From positions 496,001 to 560,000 of the forward strand of contig OZ038532.1 of NCBI GenBank assembly GCA_964036665.1: a stretch of DNA of 64,000 bases. The letters run 5' to 3'. Both the position numbers and the translations under genes were made by a program. The notes under the pieces were generated by a model, which was not told the origin of the DNA, ran no database searches, and was given only the letters and a program-made list of their open reading frames with translations. How positions within the stretch are numbered: the stretch's first letter is position 1; every line of letters starts with the position of its first letter. This document shows positions 52,396 to 63,708 of the stretch, piece by piece. The DNA is from Gordius sp. MW1. Lineage: Eukaryota; Nematomorpha; Gordioida; Gordea; Gordiidae.

Positions 52396-52554
52396 AAATT
52401 TACGCGAATATAGATTTTAAAATTGGGTGTGTAAAATATGCAATATTAAAGGGATTCCAATTATTTAAATTAAAAATTAACGTCCTTGAATGTGTATTAT
52501 AAAATATAGAAGTATAAACTAAATTTATTATTTATGATTATGATGAAAAAAATT

Positions 52555-52655
52555 TAAGCCGGGATCTCGAATATAAAATCTCATCGTCTCGTATCGAGGT
52601 CTAATATCTCTTCTCGATTTTTATTACGATTATTCTTGGTTTTTCCGCTTCACTC
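52555..52655. mobile_element. Fragment of the GACGAGACGAG hAT family
   Basis: GGGATCTCG..CTCATCGTCTCGTATCGAG..CTTCTCGA and end TTTTTCCGCTTCACT (inverse of TAGTGATGCGGAAAA at 20713). Confidence 0.6.
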
Positions 52656-52677
52656 TTCAAGGTTGAGACAAGACTGT

Positions 52678-52699
52678 GGCATATGTCGTGACATATGCC
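52678..52699. repeat. Perfect 10-bp-stem palindrome
   Basis: GGCATATGTC-GT-GACATATGCC. Confidence 0.85.
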
Positions 52700-52953
52700 G
52701 ATCCGATAATTGTGGCATCTTGCTAAATTTAATTTATTATTAATAAATCCCAAATCATCCTCTTACACACGCGCTATCTATCACGAAGAAGATCAACCGT
52801 TATACGCATCCCCCTCCCATATCACGATGATTATCAGTTTTTATCGATTATTATAGCACATCGCTTGTTTCACTTGTTACTCATAATTATCGATTTTGTT
52901 AACGATATATATTGAAGATTCATATTACTATATACTCATTCTTAGTTTTTTGT

Positions 52954-52977
52954 GTTACGCGCGCTCGCGCGCGTAAC
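52954..52977. repeat. Perfect 11-bp-stem GC-rich palindrome
   Basis: GTTACGCGCGC-TC-GCGCGCGTAAC in otherwise AT-rich DNA. Confidence 0.9.
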
Positions 52978-53249
52978 GTAACAATTATAATGTGTAGTTT
53001 AAAATAAAGTTGGATAAATTGGTTTATGTAGATATTTGAAATTAAAATGGAAGCCCAGAAATTTTAAAAGTTTGAATCTCTTATTTATTAAGAATTCATT
53101 ATTATGGCGAGGAAAAGGTCTAATTTTGATGGAAACTTATAAGGGTTATGTTAAATTTTGAATGTCAATTTTGTTGGAACTCTTAATATGGTTTATATTA
53201 ATTTTTGGTTACGAAAAAAGGCCAGTAATTTGTTTTAAAGTTAAAGCTA

Positions 53250-53362
53250 CGGATATTTTTGAGGCTCTGAACTCTATGAGTTATCCTCATGTTAAATTTT
53301 GAGGCTCTGAACTCTAGGAGTTATCCTCGTATGTTTTGAGGCTCTGAACTCTATGAGTTATC
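53250..53362. repeat. Three tandem GAGGCTCTGAACTC hairpins
   Basis: Three copies of GAGGCTCTGAACTCTATGAG TTATCCTC (middle copy CTAGGAG). AACTC pairs with GAGTT and the outer GAGG with CCTC. Related pair at 8750-8825. Confidence 0.88.
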
Positions 53363-53529
53363 CTCAGTGTTTTTATAAAGTAGCATTAGTGATAAATTTA
53401 ATTGGTGGCCTGATTGAAATGATCAAAAGTAAATATGTCGTTTAAGTGATATTTTGTTTCTGTAAGGTCAAGTTTATTTTGGGTAAAGGGTAAGGTGTGG
53501 CATAAGGCCAGATTTGGATTTTTCTTCCC

Positions 53530-55160
53530 CGGTGTAGGGTTGTCAGATTCAAGTATTGTCAGATTCAAGTGCGTAATAGAACGCACTAATTGGCTACAAG
53601 CGTAAAAGTAAACAAGATCACGGGATTTTCGCCACATCGCCATTGGTTATGAACTTTATACAGAACAATTGAACGCGTAAAAAACACTCGTTAGGAGAAT
53701 AATAAACAAGTGTTGCCAGATTCAAATTTAAGTAAGAAATTTATTGATACATGCAATATAATTTATTGTTAGTTACAATTTCTTCTATAAAAGATTCAGA
53801 AATTCAGATTATTATATTTGATTTTGGAACATACAGAATTTATTACTTTTTACAAATAAAATAACATCACTTAAGAAAGTAATAAAAAATTATTGTTAAT
53901 TACAATTTCTTTTATAATATTCTTATTCAGTTATGCCTAGTCTTTTTGCATATGACATTTATCAATACCCTGCACCTAATATCATATCTGATAAATTTGA
54001 TATCCAGCAAAAATGTTATTTAAAAAGAAAGGCCAAACAAAAAATGGGCATTGTTGTAAATTAATCATGATAAATTTTTTTTTAAATTAGTTCATGCTGT
54101 TCCAATGTGGTCACATATTGCTGTATATGACTCCCAAACTTAATATGACCTGCTGTTTATTTGGCTTCCCAAAAGTAAAAGATTAATTATAAGTTAATTG
54201 TTTTTATAGGGACTAATTAAGGTGAACTGGTACAAAGCATTGCTTCACCTCTGCCTATCACTTTCAATCTAATGGCTTAGTCAAGCAACCAATATCAATC
54301 ATACCTGGGCTGTCAATTCACCCTCTTATCCAAAATTATCATCATTTGAGATATATGTTTTAGCATTATTTTATAAACAATTGTTTTTAAATATTGTATT
54401 GTTTTCTTTGTTCCAGATTGTTAATAAAGCTACTTTGCAATTCATAAACATTTGTTTGAATTGTATAAACTCTTTGTAAGAATATAACATATAAAAAATA
54501 AAGCAACAATACCCTTTAATATAATAAAACATAATTCCTAACCTAAAGAATGATCATATCATAAAAATAAATTGGTTGAGCAATTTAATTATAAAATACA
54601 CATTTTAAGAAATAGGGGTCAAAATTTGTTAATTTTTTCTAATCCATAAAAAAGGATTCATCATAAATAAGTAGCTATATATATTAAATTAAATTGATAT
54701 ATTTAATTTTATTCAATTTTGAATTTGTTTAAAAAATTAAAAATGGCTGTATAACATATAAAAAATAGGGTCAAAAAATAAATTTTTAAACAAATTAATA
54801 AAAATTAAGATTCATTATAATTATGCAATTTAAACTATTGTCTTAGTACCCTTTAATATAATAAAACATAAATAATTAAACCTAAAGAATGATCATATAA
54901 AAATAAATTGGTTGAGCAATTTAATTATAAAATACACATTTTAAGAAATAGGGGTTAAAATTTGTTAATTTTTTCTAATCCATAAAAAAGGATTCACTAT
55001 AAATAAGTAGCTTTATATGTTTAAGTTTAATTGATATATTTCATTTAATTCAATTTTGAATTTGTTTACATAATCAAAAATGGCTGTCAATCATGACATA
55101 TGTCAATCAAAGTCAGATTGACAATTGAATCTGACAATACGTGAATATGATAACCTGACA
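53530..55160. mobile_element. Non-coding element with GGTGTAGGGTTGTCAGATTC ends
   Basis: Left GGTGTAGGGTTGTCAGATTC then AAGTATTGTCAGATTCAA. Right end, inverted, reads GGTGTCAGGTTATCATATTC then ACGTATTGTCAGATTCAA: about 39 bp with six differences. No open frame. Contains a 340-bp tandem duplication (54511 and 54850). The terminal GGTGTAGGGTT is shared with the adjacent transposase-coding element, so it may be its non-autonomous partner. Confidence 0.7.
54511..55085 (+). repeat. Tandem duplication, ~340-bp period
   Basis: CCTTTAATATAATAAAACAT..AAAATGGCTGT occurs at 54511-54746 and 54850-55085. Confidence 0.88.
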
Positions 55161-55379
55161 CCGGTGTAGGGTTCTAATTGTGCGCAGTGATAAAAGTGCG
55201 CATACATATAATTGGTCAATATAGAAATAGCTTAAAATGATTAGCGTGATTGTTATCACCACGTGGGGTACCACGAATTTTGATAGGCTTGCATACCAAA
55301 AAGACGCTAGAAAAACACACATGAAAAAAGTGCGTTATAAGAGTCCGCATAAAAATCCCAAAACAAGTAAAAATTTTAT

Positions 55380-55885
55380 AAATAAATAACTTAATATACA
55401 GCTCTCTTATAAAAATAGGTCTCAAAACAAGTATTCAAATCCCAAAACAAGTAAAAACCTTTAAAATAACTTAGGATTGTTTTTAAAAAACTTTGCATTA
55501 AATTTTTATATCTTATCATCAATGTACTTATAAATGTGTTATTTATAAATATAAACTTAATATACAGCTCTCTTATAAAAATACGCCTCAAAACAAGTAT
55601 TCAAATCCCAAAACAAGTAAAAACCTTTAAAATAACTTAGGAATGTTTTTAAAATACTTTGCATTAAATTTTTATATCTTATCATCAATGTACTTATAAA
55701 TGTGTTATAAATTTTATAAATAAATAACTTAATATACAGCTCTCTTATAAAAATACCCCTCAAAACAAGTATTCAAATCCCAAAACAAGTAAAAACCTTT
55801 AAAATAACTTAGGATTGTTTTTAAAATACTTTGCATTAAATTTTTATATCTTATCATCAATGTACTTATAAATGTGTTATAAATA
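55380..55885. repeat. Tandem ~170-bp repeat, three units
   Basis: Units with CTTAATATACAGCTCTCTTA, AAAACAAGTATTCAAATCCC and CTTATCATCAATGTACTTAT start at about 55389, 55556 and 55728. Confidence 0.9.
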
Positions 55886-56200
55886 ATTGACTCATGCATT
55901 TAATAAAAACTTCAAATACTGTGCATTAAATTTTTATATCTTATCAATATACTTATAAATGTGTTATGAATAATTGACTCATGCATTTAATAAAAACTTC
56001 AAATACTTTGCATTAAATTTTTATATCTTATCAATATACCTATAAATGTGTTTTAAATAATTGACTCATGCATTTAATAAAAACTTCAAATACTTTGCAT
56101 TAAATTTTTATATCTTATCAATATAATTATAAATGTGTTATGAATAATTAACTCATGCATTTAATAAAAACTTCAAAATCTGGAAAGGATTGTTTTTAAA
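55880..56200. repeat. Tandem ~85-bp repeat, about four units
   Basis: AATTGACTCATGCATTTAAT, AAAAACTTCAAATACT(G/T)TGC and TATCTTATCAATATAC repeat; the 3' half is shared with the 170-bp unit next door. Confidence 0.85.
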
Positions 56201-56285
56201 ATAATTTGTATACTTAATTAATTTAATTAATTTTTAATATTATTTGTTTAGGACAACTTAATATATAACTTTTTAAATCTTTTAG

Positions 56286-58864
56286 ATGTCAAAATATAAT
56301 TTTGAGGAGATAATTAAATATATAAAGGAGGGACTGATGCCTGATATATATGATAGGAATCAGAGGGCCTATCTTAAAAGAAAGGCAGCTCTTTTTACCA
56401 TTAAAAATGAGAAACTATATCACAAAAGAGTCAAAAACATAGGAGGTATTAAGACAGGTATCATTATTAAAATTTACTGTAAATTGTAATCTTTAGAAAT
56501 GCTGGCAAGGGTCATGATGACGAAGGAAGAGATTATAAATGTTATCAAATTAAACCATGATGGCCTCAGTGATAGCATACATGCTAAAAGCTTGGGGGGC
56601 CATCTTAAGTTTAATCGTACTCAAGAAAAGATAGCAGAGAAGTAATAGTTTATACAATTTATATTTAAGGTTTAATAATTCTGTGAATAATTTTACATTG
56701 TATTAATGTTTGATTGTGTTCTTATATGTTATGATTAGATATTGGTGGCCTAACATGACAAAAGATGTTAGAGAATACGTTGGGTCTTGTCATGCATGTC
56801 AGACCCACATGGCTAGAATTGATAAGGCCACCCCATTTCTTCATAATGTGGCTGTTATTCCAGCCCCTTGGAAACAGGTTGGAATAGATCTTTGCAATTT
56901 GCCTACAACAGAACAAGGCAACATTTGCATGTTAGTGGTAATAGATTACTTTTCAAAATGGGTTGAGGCCAGGCCCATGAAGTCTCATTCGGCCACGGAG
57001 ACTTGTTACAATTTGTGGGAAATCTTTTGTCGGTGTGGTCGCCCCAAAGTAAATAACTTAATTGAATCTTTATATAGTTTTAGATTGTAATAAGTGACCA
57101 AGGTCGTGAGTTTGTCAACTCACTGACAGAGGGCTTGTATGCCCTTACTGGAGTCAATCATAGGATTACCTCCGCCTACCACCCACAGGCTAATGGTCTG
57201 GTTGAAAGAGCCAACCGGACCATCGTTAACTCCCTGGTTAAAGTTTTGGAGAACGAGACAAACAAATGGGACATTGTTTTACCTGGAGTATTGCATGCTT
57301 TACTTACCAGGAAACAACGGTAATTTAAATAGAAGTCTGAATGATTTTTGTAGGTCCACAAAGTTCAGCCCGTGGGTGCTGATGTGGGGTCGACAACCCG
57401 ATCCTTTTTTTTCGGATGATGAAGATGATGACGAGATTCCTGACATAGTGGAAAACGATTACGAGTCATTTGACTTTGAAAGGCTCATGGATAAATCCAG
57501 AAAGATTTATGAAGTAGCCATGGTCAACATAATGGGTGCCCAGTCCAGACAGAAGGCTGATTATGAAAAGAGGCACCACTTGAAACCGGGTTTTCAAGTG
57601 GATGATGTAGTCCTGGTTTTTAATTGTAGGCGGGCTGACCGAAAAGGCGACAAGATGTTACCCTCATGGATCGGGCCATACAAGATTGCCTCTGGTCATA
57701 ATGGTATTTGATATATAATCTTATTTAACTCATTTAAAGGAACTTACACTCTCAAAACAATGGAGGGGGTGATATTAAAAAAAAAACTCATGGAGGAAAC
57801 ATCAAATTGTATAAAAGTGGAATGAATAGTAATTAATTTTTGATATTCTTATATCTATTAAAAGTGTCCGAAAATCCTGGCAAGAGAGCCAGACGTGTGA
57901 AGATGGAGCCCAATATCGGTATTGATATAATGAAACTTTAAATATAGTTGATTTAGAAAAAATAAGAACTCACAAGAAAGTGGAGAAAAAAGCAAACAAT
58001 GAACATTTTGGTAAAATTTTTCTTTGTTATAATATGAATAGTAACTAATGTTCAATATTTTTTTATTTATAATTAGTGTCCCACAATCTTGTTGAGGGAG
58101 TCAAAGTTGTGAAAATTGAGCCTAATTTCGGTATTGATATATTGAAACTTTAAGTATAGCTTGATTTAGAAAAAGTAACAACTTCGAAGATTACTACGGT
58201 AGGGGAGAATGTAAAAGCAAGCAAGGAAGATTCGGGTAAAACTTTTCTTTGTTTTAATTTATTTTTTAGATGGGGAATCTTTAGAATTCATTAGCCATAA
58301 TGCTAAAGAATTGAAATTTTGTTCCTTGAGTGAGGATTGGTCAAAAGAACAAATGGTGAAGTAAATATATATATCTTTAATTTGCAAATATATATCAATT
58401 CAAGGTTAGGGATCTTCGGTCGGTTGAAGCCTGTGCCCCAGGTTGAAAAACCGTTGGGCAAACCCGTAAGAGTGCAAGATGTGGTGGGAGATGGCAACTG
58501 CTTTTACCGTTGTATGAGCATAGCCATCTTCCAAAAGGAGGATCAGCATGCGATTATCCGCTCACATATGTGTGGGGCATTTTTACAAGAGGATATAAGT
58601 GGTGCTATGCTACCTTATCTCCACCCATATTCTTCTAGTTCGCAATATTTGGTGGAGAAAAACATGTGGACACTGGAGGTTTGGTCCACAGAAGTGGATA
58701 TAATCCTAGCGGCAACAGTTTTTAATATAAATATATATGTTTATTCTTATCAATTGGGCCTATGGGCTCCTTATACACCGAAATTGAACAACGAATTATC
58801 AACTCATAATATTTATTTATATCATCGTATCAATCATTTTCAATATATATTAGATTGTGAATAA
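56286..58864 (+). CDS. Ginger-like integrase/transposase with C-terminal OTU protease domain
   Basis: Exons 56286-56445, 56497-56641, 56739-57048, 57084-57319 and 57354-57703 join in frame with GT..AG ends. They give an H2C2 zinc module ('NHD'..'GGHLKFNRT'..'CHACQ') and a DDE core: Asp in 'KQVGIDLCNLP', Asp in 'ISDQGREF', and Glu in 'GLVERANRT' exactly 35 residues later. A GPY/F motif 'SWIGPYKIASG' follows. Further exons 57740-57816, 58270-58360 and 58405-58864 lead to an OTU domain with catalytic 'VVGDGNCFYR' and a late 'NHFQYI' His. An exon-like block ending 'IGIDIMKL' at 57865 is duplicated at 58077 and its frame does not join cleanly, so the middle of the gene may be damaged or mis-spliced. 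The integrase should cut and join element ends; the OTU part would act on ubiquitin-like conjugates. Confidence 0.8.
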
Positions 58865-58879
58865 ATTTATTTCCATCTA

Positions 58880-59250
58880 TTGATACAATTTATAAAATTA
58901 AACATCAAACAGAGAATTATCATAAATTGAGACAGAAATTTATAGAATAGAAAAAAATGTGGACAGAAGTTTATGGATAAAAAGTAAAATATCAAAAAAT
59001 TAGACAGAAACTTGATAAATATCCACAGATTTAGACAGAAATTTATAAAAATCAAAAAATTACACATGAATTTATAGATAAAAAGAGAAATGTTAAAAAA
59101 TTTAGACAGAAACTTGAGAGATAGCCACAAATTTAGACAGAAATTTATAGAATATCCTCAAATTTAGACAGAAATTTATATAAAAAAAAATCAGAAATTT
59201 ATAGAATATCCTTAAATTTAGACAGAAATTCATAAAAAAATTTAGACAGA
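58880..59250. repeat. Degenerate AATTTAGACAGAAATTTATA minisatellite
   Basis: Many copies of TTAGACAGAAATTTATAGA with spacers of A-rich filler, 25-45 bp apart, immediately after the OTU stop codon. Confidence 0.85.
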
Positions 59251-59468
59251 AATTTATAGATAAACAGAGATATTAGACAATTAAAAAATATTAATATTAT
59301 TTAAACATTTGTAGTTATAATTAAATTTATAGATAAACAGAGATATTAGACAATTAAAAAATATTAATATTATTTAAACATTTGTAGTTATAATTAAATT
59401 TATAGATAAACAGAGATATTAGACAATTAAAAAATATTAATATTATTTAAACATTTGTAGTTATAATT
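59251..59468. repeat. Tandem 73-bp repeat, three identical units
   Basis: Units start at 59251, 59324 and 59397 (AATTTATAGATAAACAGAGA onward) and appear identical, so the duplication is recent. Confidence 0.93.
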
Positions 59469-59635
59469 AGTAAAATCAACTGAATTATATGGATGAATCA
59501 ACTGAATTATATGGATGTCGTGTAAACGTGATTGACGTGTGTAAAAATTTCAAAGTGTATCTGTCATTAGAACGTGATTGACGTGTATATGCGTATTTCC
59601 TACTTTGCGCACAAACTTAACCTTACACCTGTAGG

Positions 59636-60545
59636 GCCCCCGCGTACCGTTTTATTCCAGTTTTGGTAAATTGCAGTTTTAATAGTTTAATTTAATTACC
59701 CTTCTTCTTTAAAAATAGATCCAAGGTCACTCTTGCTTCTAAATTTTTCCCCCTTCATCATGAATATAATTTAATCGTTAAATTTCCCCGCACGTTCATG
59801 TTTGTATTATTTACCTCCCCTCCGATCATTATTGTTTACCTCTTATGTATATCACTGATCATTATTGTACCAGTCCGCTTGTTGATACGCTTATTGTTTA
59901 TTGTGCGCTATCATCGTAGCTATATAAAGCAGTGTTCAAAAACATATTGTAATCTTAATCGTTGCCTTGATAATGGTCTTAATAAATTTTTAAAGTGGAA
60001 TAATGTCATGTCCCGTCAACGGGACATGATATATTTTAGGGCCATTATTATATCCACTTAAAAGGAAACGAAATATTAATTTTAATTTCTAGTCCTATTT
60101 GTCTTTATATTTTAAGATCTACCGCGATTTAATTAGATACTAAATATTTGTGTGACTACATCTATTTCCACTTTAAAAATTTATTAAGACCATTATCAAG
60201 GCAACGATTAAGATTACAATATGTTTTTGAACACTGCTTTATATAGCTACGATGATAGCGCACAATAAACAATAAGCGTATCAACAAGCGGACTGGTACA
60301 ATAATGATCAGTGATATACATAAGAGGTAAACAATAATGATCGGAGGGGAGGTAAATAATACAAACATGAACGTGCGGGGAAATTTAACGATTAAATTAT
60401 ATTCATGATGAAGGGGGGAAAATCTAGAAGCAAGAGTGACCTTGGATCTATTTTTAAAGAAGAAGAAGGGTAATTAAATTAAACTATTAAAACTGCAATT
60501 TACCAAAACTGGAATAAAACGGTACGCGGGGGCCGGGGAAGAAAA
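59636..60545. repeat. Large palindrome (foldback arms ~370 bp, spacer ~170 bp)
   Basis: Arms 59636-60000 and 60167-60545 are nearly identical inverse complements; both encode the same meaningless ~68-codon frame. The spacer begins with a perfect hairpin TCATGTCCCG-TCAA-CGGGACATGA at 60006-60029. Confidence 0.93.
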
Positions 60546-60639
60546 ATCCAAATCTGGCCTTATGCCACACATATTGAGACACTACTTAAGAAGACAAACT
60601 ATTCCTTATACTTCTTATACTTATGTACGGTTTATGGTA

Positions 60640-61500
60640 AAACCCTCAAATTTTTGCATTGGAGCGACAGTGGGAGAGCCTAATTACTTTTGAATTAAAA
60701 CTGGATTACATCGAGGATCGGCTCTAAGTTCTTTTATATTCAACATATTTATGAACACGATAACGAGGGTTACCCGAATGTCATCTACTTGATATATGAT
60801 ATAAACTTATAATATAGTATCATGCGAAGAGACAAAGAAGGAAATATTCGAGGAAGTGGAAGAGTGGTCTAAAAGTCAAATATCAAAAAACGGCTACGTT
60901 ACATGGAGATTAAGGTCACTGACACTCCATCGCTGAATGACCGAGTGAGGTACCCAAAAGTCAACAGGTATCCGTGCCTCGATCCGAATATACATCAGGG
61001 AGGATGCGCAAAGAAATTCAATGCACGGATATAAAAATAATAACTAAAATGGGGAAGTGTATCCGGTGAAATCTGGGACAAGAAAATAACAGTAATATGG
61101 CTGGAGTGCATAGCAAATCTATCGTAGGACCCTCTTTACTTTAAAGACGTGGAACATTGGTATCAAACGCCGCGGATAAAAAGTTAAGAGCCACATAGAG
61201 GAGACTGATACGATGGAGCTTGTGGTACATAAAGCTCGACCACATAACGAATGACTGCCTAAAGGCAAAAATTGGTATTACCTATGGCAGACATGACAAA
61301 CAAAAATTGGCTAAGGAGATATGGACATATGCTAAAAAGGGATGAATTATGTAAATTCAATAGTATCGGATATGGAAGTGCCGGGAAAGAGAAGGGCGAT
61401 ATTTTATTAATGCCACGAGCTGAATAAAAAGATGAATCCAGTCGTATCTATTATTTAATCTGGAGGAAATTAATCAAAACATACCCCACGACTGTGGGAC
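60640..61500 (+). mobile_element. RTE-like LINE reverse transcriptase remnant
   Basis: Broken frames read 'TGLHRGSALSSFIFNIFMN' (family GLHQGSALSPFLFNLVMD), 'EEVEEWSKSQISKNGY' and 'VSDMEVPGKRRAI', ending in CCCCACGACTGTGGGACC. The FADD box is lost; many stops. Confidence 0.8.
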
Positions 61501-62516
61501 CATACCATATACACAATAAAAAGGAAAATGATTCTATGGCTCTATTCGATTTAAAAATAAATTATTATTCAAAAATCAGAATGCTCACAATAAATTTTTG
61601 GGTTTTAGGGCTTTTTAAGGGAAAAGTAAAACTCTTACTATCATCTGAACGACTTATACATTTTGGTTTAAACAAGTTAATATCTGAAAACTAGGAGGCA
61701 ACTCCAAAAAATAATAACAATTATAGTGTGGGCAAATATGCTTAAAAATAAATACGATATTAAATCCACAGACATATCATAAATCTCTACATGGCGCTGA
61801 AATCTGGCTGTTCATGGATTATTCCATCTTGGCTAATGACATCTTTTAAAAGGAATGCTAATATATAAGGATCACGCTTAACCATTATTATAATCAAATC
61901 AGTAGCTGCCTGTATCTCTTTAACTTATTTTCAAAGTCACTTAATGATCAACAAATGTAAAATATCAAATCATACTATTTTTCTTTTACCCCAAAACACC
62001 TAAACCAAACTAAAGGTCGACTAATTAAAACAGAGGAAAAACCTTTGCTTAACAAAATTATGACTAAGCCTAAAGGTTGACTAAACAAAATACACTAACA
62101 AACTATGGTCTGTTTTGGTTTAGTTGACTAACCCCAAAGTTCGGCTAAGAAACCCAGGTCTGTGAGCTTTTAAACAAAACATTATAGAATTCATTATAGG
62201 TTTTCTGAACAAACTTTTATGTTACACCCCTTTGTTGGTTTTATGGGTCTATATAAAGCAAAACAAGTTTTATTGTATTTTAAAAAAAGGTGCGAAAATC
62301 AGATTTTTTAATAGCTTTAACAAAAAATATTATCAAATCTCTGTACAAATTTAGTGGATTTAGGATTTTTGATCTGGTAGTTTGGTACATATTGACCTCT
62401 AACTAGTCGCAAAGTTTTTATTTAAAAGAATGATTTAAGGAAATTGTTATTTAAAACAAATTTATCTTTGAAATATCCGTTAACATTCCCTTGCATACTT
62501 AGCCATGTGAATTAAA
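61501..62516. other. Intergenic with decayed GTCGAC MITE
   Basis: 61990-62170 has AAAGGTCGACTAATTAAAAC, TAAAGGTTGACTAAAC and TTTGGTTTAGTTGACTAAC words in inverted order, a worn relative of the GTGTTGTAAAAA MITE. Nothing else recognised. Confidence 0.45.
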
Positions 62517-62678
62517 GTACCAAGTAGCCAGGGGGTGGCAGGCAGGGAAGGGTGGCTGCCCCCTGTAAATTCAGAAAATCTTCAAAGCTTATTATAATTA
62601 TGATTATATACTAATCATTTTGCCCCTCCCTAAGTCATTATTGCCCCCCACCCTTAATCCAATTTTGGCTATGCTTAT
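62517..62678. mobile_element. GGGCGTAGCCA-type MITE, eroded ends
   Basis: AGTAGCCAGGGGGTGGCAGG left, TTTTGGCTATGCTTATGC right, standard GGCTGCCCCCTGTAAATTC interior. Confidence 0.7.
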
Positions 62679-63255
62679 GCAACGCTACATTATTAAAATT
62701 CTTAATTTTTGTAGTATAATTCTGAAAATGAAAAGACGTGTGGGCTTTTTGCCAAATTCCAAATGCATCCCATTAATGGGTTTAGATAATTTTGTAGTTA
62801 TAGTAGCGCTGTGTCGCTCATTGTTAACTTATAAAATTTTGCCCATGTAATAAATTCTTTAGGCATTCATAATTAATTAATTAACTTGCTAGAGATTTAA
62901 TGGATTTAAAATGCTAAACTTTTAATTAGTAATTTAATTTCTCATAATTCAGGCCTTCAAGACATTTACAAAAAGTGTATATACATTAAAATCTCTGTAA
63001 AGACATATAATTTTCAATTAAATTCAAAAATACTTAAGTAATAATACACATTTGTTAGACTTTTTGATAAGTTATGCTAATTGTGTTATAAACAATTTTC
63101 GCTCACATTCATACTTTTGGTACAAATATGGAATTTTTAGTAATATTAATCTGCGCAGCAAAATCCGATATTAAGACACGCCCTTGAAATAATATTTAGA
63201 ACATTTAAAATAATCGTTAGTATATATTTCTATAAATAAGCATTGCCTATGAAGC
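62679..63255. other. Intergenic AT-rich region
   Basis: No gene recognised; an open frame of about 57 codons after 62679 is without known motif. Confidence 0.35.
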
Positions 63256-63400
63256 AAGCATGGGCGTAGCCAGGTTTTGGATTAAAGGGGGAGGGGCAAA
63301 ACGTTTAAAAGTTCAATCAGGGGGGGCCAAAACCTAAATTTTTTTAATTTTTAAGGGTTTCTGCATTGAAAAAATTTTTTTTCATCATTTGGGGGGGGGG
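63256..63400. mobile_element. GGGCGTAGCCA-type MITE, left part
   Basis: GCATGGGCGTAGCCAGGTTT with GGGGGAGGGGCAAAACG; right end not clear, ends near a 10-base G-run. Confidence 0.55.
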
Positions 63401-63708
63401 GATAATCTCATATTATGTCTAGACTTAAATAATCGTTTGCAACACAATTATAAAATTATTTATTACACATAATATTATTGCACGATGAGTTAAATCCATT
63501 TGTCTAAGGGAATGTAAGCGTATTGCACATCGGACTGAGCTTTAAAATAAAATGTAAATTGCCGTAGTCAGAATAATATAACATGAAAGGGGAAGCGAGG
63601 TTATAATTTAAGGAAAGGGTAAAAAAATTAATTTTTGTATTTTTAAAACATAGTTTTGTTATAATTCTATAATAATTTTAAATTCAAAGTCTTTGCCGCG
63701 CAATTTTG

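Larger units (their letters stand above)
55161..59635 (+). mobile_element. Ginger-type DNA transposon with OTU domain
   Basis: Left end GGTGTAGGGTTCTAATTGTG CGCA at 55161 and, inverted, AGGTGTAAGGTTAAGTTTGT GCGCA at the right end (59605-59633) form degenerate terminal inverted repeats. Between them lie tandem arrays (55380-56200 and 58890-59470) and an intron-containing transposase gene. Ginger1 elements carry gypsy-like integrases, and OTU domains have been reported in that group (from memory); assignment to that group is inferred from the protein. Confidence 0.7.
53492..60572. mobile_element. Foldback element split by a 6-kb insertion
   Basis: GTGTGGCATAAGGCCAGATT..TTCTTCCCCGG at 53493-53529 is repeated inverted at 60534-60572. 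The rest of the left arm (CCCCCGCGTACCGTTTTATT onward) resumes at 59636 and runs to ~60000; its inverse is 60167-60545. So one foldback element with ~400-bp arms and a ~170-bp spacer was cut in its left arm by the elements at 53530-55160 and 55161-59635. Confidence 0.75.

Noticed and set aside
55216..55763. Repeated 'IFIRELYIKL' frames on the minus strand
   Set aside because: They come from the 170-bp tandem repeat and are not supported by any splice or motif context.
56739..57711. LTR retrotransposon (gypsy) call for the integrase
   Set aside because: No RT, RNase H, protease or LTR pair is present; instead there are introns, inverted ends and an OTU domain.
59798..60368. Hydrophobic ~68-87-codon frames on both strands that look like a membrane protein
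   Set aside because: They are the two arms of one palindrome translated in mirror image, so not evidence for a gene.
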